The notes below the pieces were generated by a model that saw nothing but the letters and a program-made list of their open reading frames with translations, was not told where the DNA came from and ran no database searches. The translations under genes and the position numbers were made by a program. DNA of 64,000 nucleotides from Hyphomicrobiales bacterium (GTDB taxonomy: Bacteria; Pseudomonadota; Alphaproteobacteria; Rhizobiales; Rhizobiaceae): contig UBNQ01000016.1 in NCBI GenBank assembly GCA_900466875.1, positions 186,001 through 250,000 of the forward strand. Reading direction: 5' to 3'. Below, one piece after another: positions 56,312-64,000 of the stretch (position 1 is its first letter; each line of letters begins with the position of its first letter).

Positions 56312-56949
56312 GCCGTGGCTCCCTTCAGGGATCGTTCGGCATAACGGCCAAGCAGTGCGATTGCGGAGTTTATCACGAAATAGATGAGCGCCGCCGAGGC
56401 GAAGATCGGGATCGGCTCGTAGGTGCTGGAGGCGAGATCCTGCGCCATCTTGGTGATTTCGATGATGCCCACCACCGATACGAGCGAGGAGGATTTGAGG
56501 ATCATGATCGCCTCGTTCACCAGCGCCGGGAACGTCAATCTCAAAGCGATCGGTGCGCGGATGCGGATAAAAGTCTGGGCGCCGGTAAAACCTGCGACAT
56601 CGGCGGCTTCGATGAGACCGCGCGGGACGCTGGCGAAACCGCCGCGGAGATTTTCAGCCTGATAGGCCGCCGTGCAGAGGGACAGGCCGACGATCGCGGC
56701 GACGATGCCCGGTACATTGATGCCGATCACCGGCAGCAGAGTGTAGATGAGCAGAAGCTGGACCAGCAGCGGCACGCCGCGGAAAAAGCTGATGAACAGC
56801 CTCGCCGGCAGGACATAGATCGACTTGCCCGTCAGCAGCGCGGCAGACAGCAGCATGGCGATCGCGAACCCGATCGCGATCGAGATAAGGCTGATGCCAA
56901 GGGTAGAGAGAGCCGCTTCCAGAAGCAGCGTAAACAGTTTCGGCGTCAT
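56308..56949 (-). CDS. Polar amino-acid ABC transporter permease
   Basis: The 213-residue membrane protein carries the EAA loop AENLRGGFASVPRGLIEAADVAGFTG followed by the last helices, as in HisQ/GlnP-type permeases. With the downstream permease it should form a heterodimeric channel. Its gene lies 91 bases after the binding-protein gene. Confidence 0.93.
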   Translation of the reverse strand: MTPKLFTLLLEAALSTLGISLISIAIGFAIAMLLSAALLTGKSIYVLPARLFISFFRGVPLLVQLLLIYTLLPVIGINVPGIVAAIVGLSLCTAAYQAENLRGGFASVPRGLIEAADVAGFTGAQTFIRIRAPIALRLTFPALVNEAIMILKSSSLVSVVGIIEITKMAQDLASSTYEPIPIFASAALIYFVINSAIALLGRYAERSLKGATA

Positions 56950-57040
56950 CGGCTACGCATCGTTGGTCGCAGGCGCAGGGCGCACGACGACACGGAAGAC
57001 AAGGGGATGCGCAATGCACATCCCCCGCATCGACTGAAGC

Positions 57041-57868
57041 TCAGAATGCCGGATCAGGCACCGAGTCCGGCGTGTCGAAGGTCGTGCCGAACCATTTTTC
57101 CTGAAGCTTGGCCAGGCGGCCGTCCTTCTTCATTGCGATGATTTCGTTGTCGATATAGTCCAGCAGCGACTTGTGGTCGTCATCCTTTGTGCCGATGAAG
57201 CCGAAATAGGTCTTCTTGCCGAAGGCTGGTGTCACCACTTCGAAGGCGCCGTTGCGCTGCTTGGCGACGAAGGCGATGTTGGGAAGGGAGTTGGCGACGG
57301 CGACGACGCGGCCGGTCGCGAGATCGGCATAGGCGTCGTTGAACGATACATACTCGCGGACGGTGACCTTTTCCGGCAGTGTTGCAGAATATTCCTGCAA
57401 CTGCGCCAGCTGTGCTGTTGCCTTGCCGACGCCGACGGCTTTGCCTGCGATGTCTGCCGGCTTGGTGATCGAAGTATCACCGGCCTTTTTCAGGATCGCG
57501 ACGGAGGCTTCGGCAACCGGTGCGCTCATGCGGTAACGCGCGATACGTGCCTTGGTGATGGTTGCCGGACCGGCAACGACATCGAACTTGCCGGCTTCAA
57601 GGCTTGGCAGAACGCTGTCCCAGGGCAGTTCGACCCATTCGATCTTCACGCCGAGGTCTTTGCCGAGCGCTTCGAAGAAATCGACGTTCAGGCCCTTGTG
57701 TTCGCCGGCATCGATGAAGTCGAAGGGGGCAAATGCCGTTTCCGTGCCGACTTTCAACACGCCTGCGGCCTTGGCCTTGGCCAGCACATCTTCCGCATGG
57801 GCCGAAAACGATGTGGCAAGCAGAAGGGCGCCGGCGGCGACGGCCTTCATCAGTTGTCTTTTGAGCAT
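57041..57868 (-). CDS. Amino-acid-type periplasmic solute-binding protein
   Basis: ATG 57868 has GGAGA upstream. The 275-residue protein has a signal peptide (hydrophobic stretch AGALLLATSFSAHA, cleavage before EDVL), then LKVGTETAFAPFDFIDAGE, the opening of family 3 polar amino-acid binding proteins, and GKAVGVGKATAQL as the domain hinge region. It captures solute for the permeases encoded next. Its promoter should lie in 57869-58000, facing the divergent hydrolase operon. Confidence 0.94.
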   Translation of the reverse strand: MLKRQLMKAVAAGALLLATSFSAHAEDVLAKAKAAGVLKVGTETAFAPFDFIDAGEHKGLNVDFFEALGKDLGVKIEWVELPWDSVLPSLEAGKFDVVAGPATITKARIARYRMSAPVAEASVAILKKAGDTSITKPADIAGKAVGVGKATAQLAQLQEYSATLPEKVTVREYVSFNDAYADLATGRVVAVANSLPNIAFVAKQRNGAFEVVTPAFGKKTYFGFIGTKDDDHKSLLDYIDNEIIAMKKDGRLAKLQEKWFGTTFDTPDSVPDPAF

Positions 57869-57954
57869 TGGTGATTTCTCCGCGTTGTTCTACCTTAAGG
57901 ACCGCAGTTCGGCTGTTCCCACCGTGTGACAGCGAATTTTTCCGCTGTTCGTTT

Positions 57955-57969
57955 TATTGCCTATACAAT
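57955..57969. promoter_or_regulatory. Possible GntR-type operator in the divergent promoter region
   Basis: ATTG-CCCTATA-CAAT is a short inverted repeat with arms ATTG/CAAT. It lies in the divergent region between the transporter operon and the hydrolase operon. HutC-type repressors often bind such dyads, so it is a candidate site for the regulator encoded at 54106. The repeat is short and this is inference. Confidence 0.3.
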
Positions 57970-58217
57970 TGACCGATGTTCGCTGAGCCGTCAACGGCCT
58001 CAGCAAAGGCTTTCTGATGTGCCATGTCGCGCTTCAGAAACGTAGGCATCGATGCACGGTCGGTCGCCCCTCGATCGAATGAGCTTGCCTTATCAGGTTT
58101 CAGGAACCTATCTTCTCTGCATACGTATCGACGACGGATCGAGGCTGCCTGCCGACACCGGACATGGACGCTTCGCCTGCTCTACCGACAGCATTTCATT
58201 TCAGGACCATGCACCAC

Positions 58218-59465
58218 ATGAATTCCAATCTCGTCGTCAATGCCGGTCGGATCGCGGCGGATATCGACGCTCTTGCCAATCTTACAGAGCCGGACAGGCC
58301 ATGGACACGTCGTGCATTCACGCCGATGTTTCTGAAAGGACGCGCCTATGTGGAAAAGGCCTTTCGCGATGCGGGCCTCGAAACACATGTCGACGCCGCG
58401 GGCAATCTGATCGGTCGGCGTAGCGGAAAGATCGGAAATGGCACGCTGATGCTCGGCTCGCACACGGATACGGTGCCGAACGGTGGTCGTTTCGATGGAA
58501 TTGCAGGCGTGATCGCAGCACTTGAGGTGGCGCGGGCACTGGACGATGCCGGGATCGAGCTTCAACATGACCTGGAAATCGTCGATTTCCTTGCCGAGGA
58601 GGTCTCGATTTTCGGCGTGTCCTGCATCGGCAGCCGGGGCATGACTGGCGTTCGCCCGGCCGAATGGCTGGAGCGCATGGCCGATACGGACGGGAGACGT
58701 ATCGATCTCGCCGAAGGGATCCGGGAGGTCGGTGGCGACCCGGCGCAATCAGGCGGCCGCGACGACATCAAGGCTTTTCTGGAACTGCATATAGAGCAGG
58801 GTACGGTGCTTGAGCGGGAAGGTGTCGATATCGGCATTGTCGGGGCGATTACCGGGATTTCGCGGTTCGAGATCCTGATCGAAGGACGTGCCGACCATGC
58901 GGGCACGACGCCGATGAATGCACGCTACGACGCGCTGGGCGCTGCATCCTGCCTGGTGCTTGGAATTGAGCGCATCGCCAAGGAACTTGCTCTCGGATCG
59001 AGCTATTTTGCAGGTACCGTGGGCGAGTTTTCGATGGAGCCGAATGCCGCCAATGTCATCCCGTCTCATGTTCGGATGCTGATCGATGCACGGGCGGTCG
59101 ATCCCGCCGTGATGGAAGAGTTTGTGGCCTCGCTGTCTGCGCTCTGCGCCCGGACCGCGGCGGAACGGACCGTAACGATCGCGGAGCCCCGTCGGGTTTC
59201 CAATGCGGCTCCGACGGCGATGTCCGAGATGGTGACGGATGTGCTGGCATCGAGTGCTGCGCGTATCGGCGCTACCAGCCGACCGATGGTATCCGGCGCC
59301 GGCCACGATGCGGCTTTTCTCGCAAAGCTGGCGCCGGCGGCTATGATCTTTATCGCCAGCAAGGACGGACGCAGCCATGCTGCGGAAGAGTGGTCGGAAA
59401 ATGATGCGATCACTCTTGGAGCGGCGGTTCTTTACGAGGCAATTCTGGATCTCGACAAAAAATAG
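58218..59465 (+). CDS. M20-family N-carbamoyl amino-acid hydrolase
   Basis: The 415-residue protein has the zinc amidase signature: LMLGSHTDTVPNGGRFDG with metal-binding His and Asp, VDFLAEEVSIFG with the Glu-Glu pair, and LHIEQGTVLE, then DHAGTTPM. The wording is that of N-carbamoyl-L-amino-acid hydrolases and allantoate amidohydrolases. It would release CO2 and ammonia from a carbamoyl amino acid; here N-carbamoyl-L-glutamate is the suggested substrate, from context. ATG 58209 is an alternative start. The DUF917 gene follows 11 bases later. Confidence 0.88.
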   Translation: MNSNLVVNAGRIAADIDALANLTEPDRPWTRRAFTPMFLKGRAYVEKAFRDAGLETHVDAAGNLIGRRSGKIGNGTLMLGSHTDTVPNGGRFDGIAGVIAALEVARALDDAGIELQHDLEIVDFLAEEVSIFGVSCIGSRGMTGVRPAEWLERMADTDGRRIDLAEGIREVGGDPAQSGGRDDIKAFLELHIEQGTVLEREGVDIGIVGAITGISRFEILIEGRADHAGTTPMNARYDALGAASCLVLGIERIAKELALGSSYFAGTVGEFSMEPNAANVIPSHVRMLIDARAVDPAVMEEFVASLSALCARTAAERTVTIAEPRRVSNAAPTAMSEMVTDVLASSAARIGATSRPMVSGAGHDAAFLAKLAPAAMIFIASKDGRSHAAEEWSENDAITLGAAVLYEAILDLDKK

Positions 59466-59476
59466 GAGAAGCCGGC

Positions 59477-60565
59477 ATGGGTCGCATATTGACGGAAAAG
59501 GATGTCGAAGCGGCCGTTCGCGGAGGTTCCGTTTATGCGGCCGGTGGCGGCGGTTGGTCCGATCATGGTCGCATGCTGGGCTATGCTGCCGTCAGCATCG
59601 GCAGGCCGGAGCTGATCACGATCGATGAACTTCACGATGATGACTGGGTCGCAACCGCGGCGGCTATCGGAGCACCCGCCTCGACCACGGCCTGGGAGAT
59701 GCAGGGTGTCGATTACGTCAAGGCGGTGCAGCTTCTGCAGGATGCGCTCGGCGAAAAGGTCTCGGCGCTGATGATCGGCCAGAACGGAAAATCCTCGACG
59801 CTGAACGGCTGGTTGCCTTCCGCCATTCTCGGTACAAAGGTGCTGGATGCGGTGGGCGATGTTCGCGCCCACCCCACCGGGGACATGGGCTCGATCGGCA
59901 TGGCCAATTCGCCGGATGAGATGATCCAGACCGCCGTGGGCGGCAATCGTGCCGAAAATCGCTATATCGAACTCGTCGTTCGCGGTGCGACGGCCAAGGT
60001 TTCGCCGGTCCTGCGCACGGCCGCGGATATGTCCGGCGGCTTCATCGCCTCCTGCCGCAATCCGCTGCGTGCCTCCTATGTGCGCCAGAATGCAGCGCTC
60101 GGCGGGATCAGCTTGGCGCTGAAACTCGGGGAGGCCATTATCGAGGCGGATGCCAGGGGTGGGCACGCGATCATCGATGCGATCGTCAAGACAACCGGCG
60201 GTACGATTATCGCCGAGGGCAAGGTCAGTGCAAAATCGGTTGTCTACACGAACGAAGCTTTTGATGTCGGGACGATCACGGTCGGTCGTGGCGACAAGGC
60301 GGTGACGCTGCATGTAATGAACGAATATATGGCGGTGGATGATGCCGGTGGAAATCGGCTTGCCACCTTCCCGGATATCATTTCGACCCTGTCGCCGGAA
60401 GGCGAGCCGATGAGCGTCGGGCAGCTGGAGGTCGGCATGTCCGTTTTCCTCCTGCATGTGCCGAAAACGATTATTCCGCTGTCTTCGAGTGTCAAGGACC
60501 CATCGGTCTACCCGATCGTCGAGAAGGCGCTTGGGATCAGTATTGCAGATTATGCGCTGGGGTGA
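59477..60565 (+). CDS. DUF917 family protein, S-methyl-thiohydantoin desulfurase-like
   Basis: The 362-residue protein starts 11 bases after the M20 gene. It carries the DUF917 sequence pattern: YAAGGGGWSDHGRMLGYAA near residue 20, ADMSGGFIASC and AHPTGDMGSIGMANSPDEM, then GKSSTLNGWLPSA. This family is classed in part as S-methyl-thiohydantoin desulfurase (S-Me-THD) by Pfam naming as I recall it. Its placement between a carbamoyl hydrolase and a urocanase-like gene fits that role: hydrolysing an S-methylthiohydantoin with release of methanethiol to give a hydantoin. The assignment of substrate is inference. Confidence 0.8.
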   Translation: MGRILTEKDVEAAVRGGSVYAAGGGGWSDHGRMLGYAAVSIGRPELITIDELHDDDWVATAAAIGAPASTTAWEMQGVDYVKAVQLLQDALGEKVSALMIGQNGKSSTLNGWLPSAILGTKVLDAVGDVRAHPTGDMGSIGMANSPDEMIQTAVGGNRAENRYIELVVRGATAKVSPVLRTAADMSGGFIASCRNPLRASYVRQNAALGGISLALKLGEAIIEADARGGHAIIDAIVKTTGGTIIAEGKVSAKSVVYTNEAFDVGTITVGRGDKAVTLHVMNEYMAVDDAGGNRLATFPDIISTLSPEGEPMSVGQLEVGMSVFLLHVPKTIIPLSSSVKDPSVYPIVEKALGISIADYALG

Positions 60566-60582
60566 GTTGGTGTGTAGCAATT

Positions 60583-60721
60583 GCCCCTCACCCTAGCCCT
60601 CTCCCCGTAATGACGGGGAGAGGGGACGTGCCCCGCTTGGGGTTGAAAAGGTCGGAGACCTTGCGGCTTATGTCCTTCTCCCCGCAAGCGGGGAGAAGGT
60701 GCCGGCAGGCGGGTGAGGGGC
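60583..60721. repeat. Palindromic intergenic mosaic element (RIME-like)
   Basis: The ends GCCCCTCACCC (60583-60593) and GGGTGAGGGGC (60711-60721) are perfect inverted repeats. Inside are two further perfect 12-base hairpins, at 60597-60624 (loop AATG) and 60674-60699 (loop AA). The layout and wording match the rhizobial intergenic mosaic repeats. It separates the DUF917 gene from the urocanase-like gene and may shape mRNA stability or partial termination between them. Confidence 0.8.
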
Positions 60722-60754
60722 GAGCCCCAACCAAAGAGCGACGAGGAGAACTCC

Positions 60755-62416
60755 ATGCCCAAGCCCAATCCGCGCCATCCGAAATTTCCGATCCCCGGCG
60801 GACAGGAACTGCGTGCCAAGGGCTGGCGGCAGGAAGCATTGCTGCGCCTTCTCGAAAACGTTCTTGCCGTAGGCGAAGATCCGGACAATCTCATCGTTTA
60901 TGCGGCACTCGGCAAGGCGGCCCGCAACTGGGCGGCGCATGATGCGATCGTCAGAACGTTGAAGGAGATGGATGAGGATCAGACGCTGATTATTCAGTCC
61001 GGCAAGCCGGTCGGTTTGTTGAAGACCCATGCCAAGGCACCGCTGGTCATCATGGCAAACTGCAACATTGTCGGCCAATGGGCCAAGGCCGAATATTTCT
61101 ACGAGTTGCAGGAAAAGGGACTTATCTGCTGGGGCGGGCTCACGGCTGGCGCTTGGCAATATATCGGCAGCCAGGGTGTCATCCAGGGTACCTACGAGAT
61201 CTTCATGCGGATCGCCGAAAAGCGATTCGACGGTACGCTTGCAGGGCGGTTCGTGCTGACTGCCGGGCTGGGCGGCATGGGTGGTGCGCAGCCGCTTGCC
61301 GGTCGCATGGCGGGAGCGGCGATCCTTGTCGTCGATATCGATCCCGAACGCGTCGCCAAGCGCAAGGCAATCGGTTTTCTCGATGAGGTCGCGCCTGATC
61401 TCGATACCGCGCTGGCGATGATCGATGCTGCGGTGAAGGAAAAGCGGGCAGTGTCGATCGGCCTCGTCGGCAATGCGGCGGATGTCTATCCGCAGATCGT
61501 CAAGCGCGGGATCGTGCCGGACGTTGTCTCCGACCAGACATCGGCGCATGATCTGGTCTATGGTTATGTTCCGAAAGGCATGAGCCTTGAGGAAGTGCGC
61601 CGGCTTCGAAAGGAAGGGCAGGGGCAGCTGATGGCGGCGAGTCGTGCCTCGATCGCCGATCATGTGCGCGCCATGCTGACCCTACAGGAAAGAGGGGCTG
61701 AGGTTTTCGACAATGGCAACCTCATCCGCACCCAGGCCAGAGAGGGCGGAGTCGAAAACGCTTTCGACATCCCGATTTTCACCGAAGCCTATTTGCGACC
61801 GCTGTTCTGCCGCGCGATTGGTCCTTTCCGCTGGATGGCGCTGTCAGGTGAGGAAAGCGATATCGCCCGTATCGACGATCTCGTTCTAAAACTTTTCCCG
61901 GACAATTACATCGTGACCAACTGGGTAAGGCTGGCGCGTGAAAACGTGCCGTTCGAGGGGCTTCCGTCACGGATTGCCTGGCTGGGTCACGGCGAGCGCA
62001 CGAAACTGGCGCTTGCGGTCAACGAGCTGGTGGCCAAAGGCGAGCTGAAGGGACCGGTCGCCTTTTCGCGTGACCATCTCGATGCCGGTGCGATGGCGCA
62101 TCCGAATATCATGACCGAGAACATGAAGGATGGATCGGACGCGATTGCCGACTGGCCGCTGATCAACGCCATGACGCTTTGTTCATCAATGGCCGATCTG
62201 GTCGTCATCCATTCGGGGGGTGGCGGTTATGCCGGTTACATGACGAGCGCCGGCGTCACGATCATTGCAGATGGCACCGAAGCGGCCGCAGAACGGCTCG
62301 ACATTTCGATCACCAACGACACATCGCTCGGCATCATTCGTTATGCCGATGCGGGGTACGAGGACGCGCTCGATGCTGCCGAGCAAGGTGATGTTCCGCA
62401 TATACGGCTGGGCTGA
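60755..62416 (+). CDS. Urocanase-family hydratase (HutU-like)
   Basis: ATG 60755 follows GAGGAGAACTCC; an upstream extension to 60713 is not supported. The 553-residue product is a urocanate hydratase homologue: the Rossmann-like loop VLTAGLGGMGGAQP for the tightly bound NAD+, QTSAHDL, and YLRPLFCRAIGPFRW with the conserved active-site Cys. It differs from classical HutU in several motifs (FDNGNLIRTQAREGG versus the usual YGNNIR-type wording), and no histidine ammonia-lyase, imidazolonepropionase or formiminoglutamase gene is nearby. It could hydrate urocanate or a derivative such as S-methyl-thiourocanate; the neighbours favour the latter. Confidence 0.85.
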   Translation: MPKPNPRHPKFPIPGGQELRAKGWRQEALLRLLENVLAVGEDPDNLIVYAALGKAARNWAAHDAIVRTLKEMDEDQTLIIQSGKPVGLLKTHAKAPLVIMANCNIVGQWAKAEYFYELQEKGLICWGGLTAGAWQYIGSQGVIQGTYEIFMRIAEKRFDGTLAGRFVLTAGLGGMGGAQPLAGRMAGAAILVVDIDPERVAKRKAIGFLDEVAPDLDTALAMIDAAVKEKRAVSIGLVGNAADVYPQIVKRGIVPDVVSDQTSAHDLVYGYVPKGMSLEEVRRLRKEGQGQLMAASRASIADHVRAMLTLQERGAEVFDNGNLIRTQAREGGVENAFDIPIFTEAYLRPLFCRAIGPFRWMALSGEESDIARIDDLVLKLFPDNYIVTNWVRLARENVPFEGLPSRIAWLGHGERTKLALAVNELVAKGELKGPVAFSRDHLDAGAMAHPNIMTENMKDGSDAIADWPLINAMTLCSSMADLVVIHSGGGGYAGYMTSAGVTIIADGTEAAAERLDISITNDTSLGIIRYADAGYEDALDAAEQGDVPHIRLG

Positions 62417-62430
62417 ATGCCCAGCCGTAT
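62402..62430. terminator. Bidirectional terminator with a stop codon in its loop
   Basis: ATACGGCTGGGC and GCCCAGCCGTAT are perfect 12-base arms around TGAAT. The urocanase-like gene's TGA lies in this loop. The hairpin sits between this gene and the convergent psuG. Confidence 0.8.
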
Positions 62431-62439
62431 CGATTGCGA

Positions 62440-63363
62440 TCAGGCTTTCTTGAATGCCGAATAGGCGACGGCCATCTTGGCCGCAAGCGTGGCGTTGTTC
62501 TTGACCAGCTCGATATTGGCCTTCAGGCTCTCGCCCTTGGAAAGCTCGTTGATGCGCGCGAGCAGGAAGGGCGTCAGTTCCTTGCGACCGATACCGCGTT
62601 CATCGGCTTCGCGAACCGCATCTTCAATAGTGCCGTCGATGAATTCCGGCGTCAGCGCGGCTGCCTCCGGGATCGGGTTGGCGATCAGAAGGCCTGTGCC
62701 GGTTCCGAGCTGGTGGTGCAGCCACATGGCCTTGGCGATTTCGGCGGCGGTCTCCAGCTTGTGGTCGGCCTTGTAGCCGCTCTTGCGGGTGAAGAAGGCC
62801 GGGAAGTCGTCGGTTCCGTAGGCGATGACGGGCACGCGCTGGGTTTCCAGATATTCGAGCGTCTTGGCGATATCGAGGATCGATTTTACCCCGGCGCAGA
62901 CTACGGCAGTTTTGGTGCGGCCGAGTTCGGTCAGGTCGGCGGAGATATCGAAGGTATGCTCGGCGCCGCGATGAACACCGCCAACGCCGCCGGTGGCAAA
63001 AATCTCGATGCCGGCGAGTTCAGCCAACAGCATCGTCGCCGACACGGTTGTGCCCGCGGTCTGCTTGCGAACCATGGCGACCGCGAGGTCGCGGCCGGAA
63101 GCCTTCACCACGTCCTTGGCCTGGGCAAGTTGTTCGAGCTCATCGGCGTCGATGCCGGCGCGCAATTCGCCGTTGATGACGGCGATCGTTGCCGGCACTG
63201 CGCCGTTCGCGCGAACGACATCCTCGACAGCTTTGGCTGTCTGAAGATTGGCCGGGTAGGGCATGCCGTGAGTGATGATGGTGGATTCGAGCGCCACGAC
63301 CGGACCGCCATTGGCAATTGCGTCGGCGACTTCCTTGTTGAGCCTGGGCTTCAGGAGTTGCAT
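62440..63363 (-). CDS. psuG: Pseudouridine-5'-phosphate glycosidase
   Basis: ATG 63363 has AAGGA nine bases upstream; an extension to 63450 overlaps psuK and is unlikely. The 307-residue protein reads as PsuG: VVALESTIITHGMPYP near residue 25, GVGGVHRGAEHTFDISADL near 125 and the Lys-containing active-site region AVVCAGVKSILD, then the late TGTGLLIANPIPE. It splits pseudouridine 5'-phosphate to uracil and ribose 5-phosphate. Next upstream is the kinase that makes its substrate. Confidence 0.94.
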   Translation of the reverse strand: MQLLKPRLNKEVADAIANGGPVVALESTIITHGMPYPANLQTAKAVEDVVRANGAVPATIAVINGELRAGIDADELEQLAQAKDVVKASGRDLAVAMVRKQTAGTTVSATMLLAELAGIEIFATGGVGGVHRGAEHTFDISADLTELGRTKTAVVCAGVKSILDIAKTLEYLETQRVPVIAYGTDDFPAFFTRKSGYKADHKLETAAEIAKAMWLHHQLGTGTGLLIANPIPEAAALTPEFIDGTIEDAVREADERGIGRKELTPFLLARINELSKGESLKANIELVKNNATLAAKMAVAYSAFKKA

Positions 63364-63377
63364 GTCGTCTTGTCCTT

Positions 63378-64000
63378 TCAATTCGTGAGCCGATGCCGGT
63401 TGGCCTCGATAAGCTCGGCAGACAGGTCGGGATGTACGCTGGCGGTACATTCGGTGGTGAGTGTGGCAGCAAGCGCGCCGGTGCGGGCCGCATCGAAAAT
63501 CTCGTCGCCCTCAAGCAACCGATGCAACGTTGCGGCAATCATCGCATCGCCGGCTCCGGTCATGTCGACGGGAGCGGCTTTTACGGCCTTGATGAATTCT
63601 ATCGTCTCTGATCCGGCAACGGCCATGCCTTGAGCGCCGGAACTGACGACCGCCATGCCGGCACCTGCCTGCTGCAGCGCCAATGCGGCCTGTTTCGCGC
63701 CTTCGGACGTATGTGCATTCGCTTGGCCGAGAATGGCGTTCGCTTCGTCAATGTTCATGAATAGGAGATCTATCCCGTTCAGGTCCTTCGGCAGGCGCGT
63801 CGCCTTGTGGGTCGAGACCGCATCGATCGCCAGCCGGCAGGCGGCGTTTCTGCTCCGGTCGATTAGCGCAGACAGCGCTTCCGCCGGAAGATTGCAGTCC
63901 GCAAACACCCAGCTTGAGGCGGCGAGATGTGGCCATGCGCGTTCGATATGATCCGGCTGGAACAGGTCGAAGATATGCATGTCGGCAATGCCGAGAACGA
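63378..64000 (-). CDS. psuK: PfkB-family pseudouridine kinase (N-terminus beyond window)
   Basis: The frame continues past the window edge; about 207 C-terminal residues are visible. It has the PfkB second signature DMTGAGDAMIAATLHRLL with the catalytic Asp and the preceding ATP-loop region VSSGAQGMAVAG. Just inside the edge VLGIADMHIFDL is the usual mid-N-terminal strand, so roughly 100 residues are missing. Placed 14 bases before psuG, it is most likely the pseudouridine kinase of the pair rather than a generic ribokinase. Confidence 0.9.
   Translation of the reverse strand, partial: VLGIADMHIFDLFQPDHIERAWPHLAASSWVFADCNLPAEALSALIDRSRNAACRLAIDAVSTHKATRLPKDLNGIDLLFMNIDEANAILGQANAHTSEGAKQAALALQQAGAGMAVVSSGAQGMAVAGSETIEFIKAVKAAPVDMTGAGDAMIAATLHRLLEGDEIFDAARTGALAATLTTECTASVHPDLSAELIEANRHRLTN

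Noticed and set aside
59432..60580. 382-codon minus-strand frame over the DUF917 gene
   Set aside because: Antisense of a gene with clear family motifs; rich in Arg, Asp and His as expected for a shadow frame.
60668..61663. 331-codon minus-strand frame over the urocanase-like gene
   Set aside because: It is antisense to the hydratase and starts from no ribosome-binding site.
52721..62416. Classical histidine utilisation (hut) operon
   Set aside because: The only hut-like genes are the hydratase and a HutC-type regulator; hutH, hutI and hutG are absent and the neighbours point to a sulfur-containing derivative.
1..64000. CRISPR array
   Set aside because: I saw no regularly spaced direct repeats on reading; no cas-like genes either.
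1..64000. Integrated prophage
   Set aside because: No integrase, capsid, tail, portal or terminase genes are recognisable in the window.

Overview
The window looks like a chromosome or large-plasmid segment of a GC-rich alphaproteobacterium, most probably a member of the Rhizobiaceae (Rhizobium/Agrobacterium/Ensifer type). The clues are an alphaproteobacterial LexA box (GAAC-N7-GAAC), a palindromic intergenic mosaic element of the kind typical of rhizobia, a cyanide-insensitive cytochrome bd operon, and the oxidative uronate route (uronate dehydrogenase plus ketoglutarate semialdehyde dehydrogenase). This placement is inference from gene content; no database search was run.

Layout. 1-4.7 kb: partial aldo/keto reductase, orphan receiver protein, Tat-exported metallo-beta-lactamase-fold protein, decayed DNA and a LysR regulator. 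4.8-6.4 kb: GIY-YIG nuclease with flanking DNA-binding-like repeats. 6.6-12.3 kb: a stress and respiration block of catalase, an RMF/CrpP-like small protein missed by length cut-offs, a CorA transporter, and the cydAB-DUF2474 oxidase operon. 12.5-20 kb: a 1383-residue sensor kinase lacking the upstream kinase/ATPase modules seen in longer relatives, a convergent RegA-like regulator whose phosphoacceptor Asp is Glu, an exported ClpP-fold protein and two unknown genes.

21.6-41.5 kb is a defence and stress island. It holds a three-gene operon (envelope-anchored TerB_N/TerB/TerB_C protein, BrxD-like ATPase, Lhr-like BrxHI-type helicase), a diguanylate cyclase, a Phd-like antitoxin, an ApaH-like phosphatase, a DUF429 protein, McrBC with an unknown companion, and an SOS-controlled cassette (two small unknown genes, umuD, umuC) with a LexA box over its -10 hexamer. 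41.5-45.8 kb is a patchwork of unknown genes, remnants and AT-richer DNA that ends at a tRNA with anticodon CAU. The TerB operon is the best candidate here for an undescribed system.

45.8-64 kb reads as ordinary catabolic chromosome: udh and a KGSA dehydrogenase behind a promoter with palindromes, an AI-2E family permease, a two-component system, and a divergent organosulfur/histidine-derivative locus. That locus has a leftward ABC amino-acid transporter, HutC-like regulator and LLM flavin monooxygenase operon, and a rightward M20 carbamoylase, DUF917/S-methyl-thiohydantoin desulfurase-like protein and urocanase-like hydratase. Together these fit breakdown of S-methyl-thiourocanate (ergothioneine-derived) to glutamate. 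The window closes with psuG and a partial psuK for pseudouridine catabolism.
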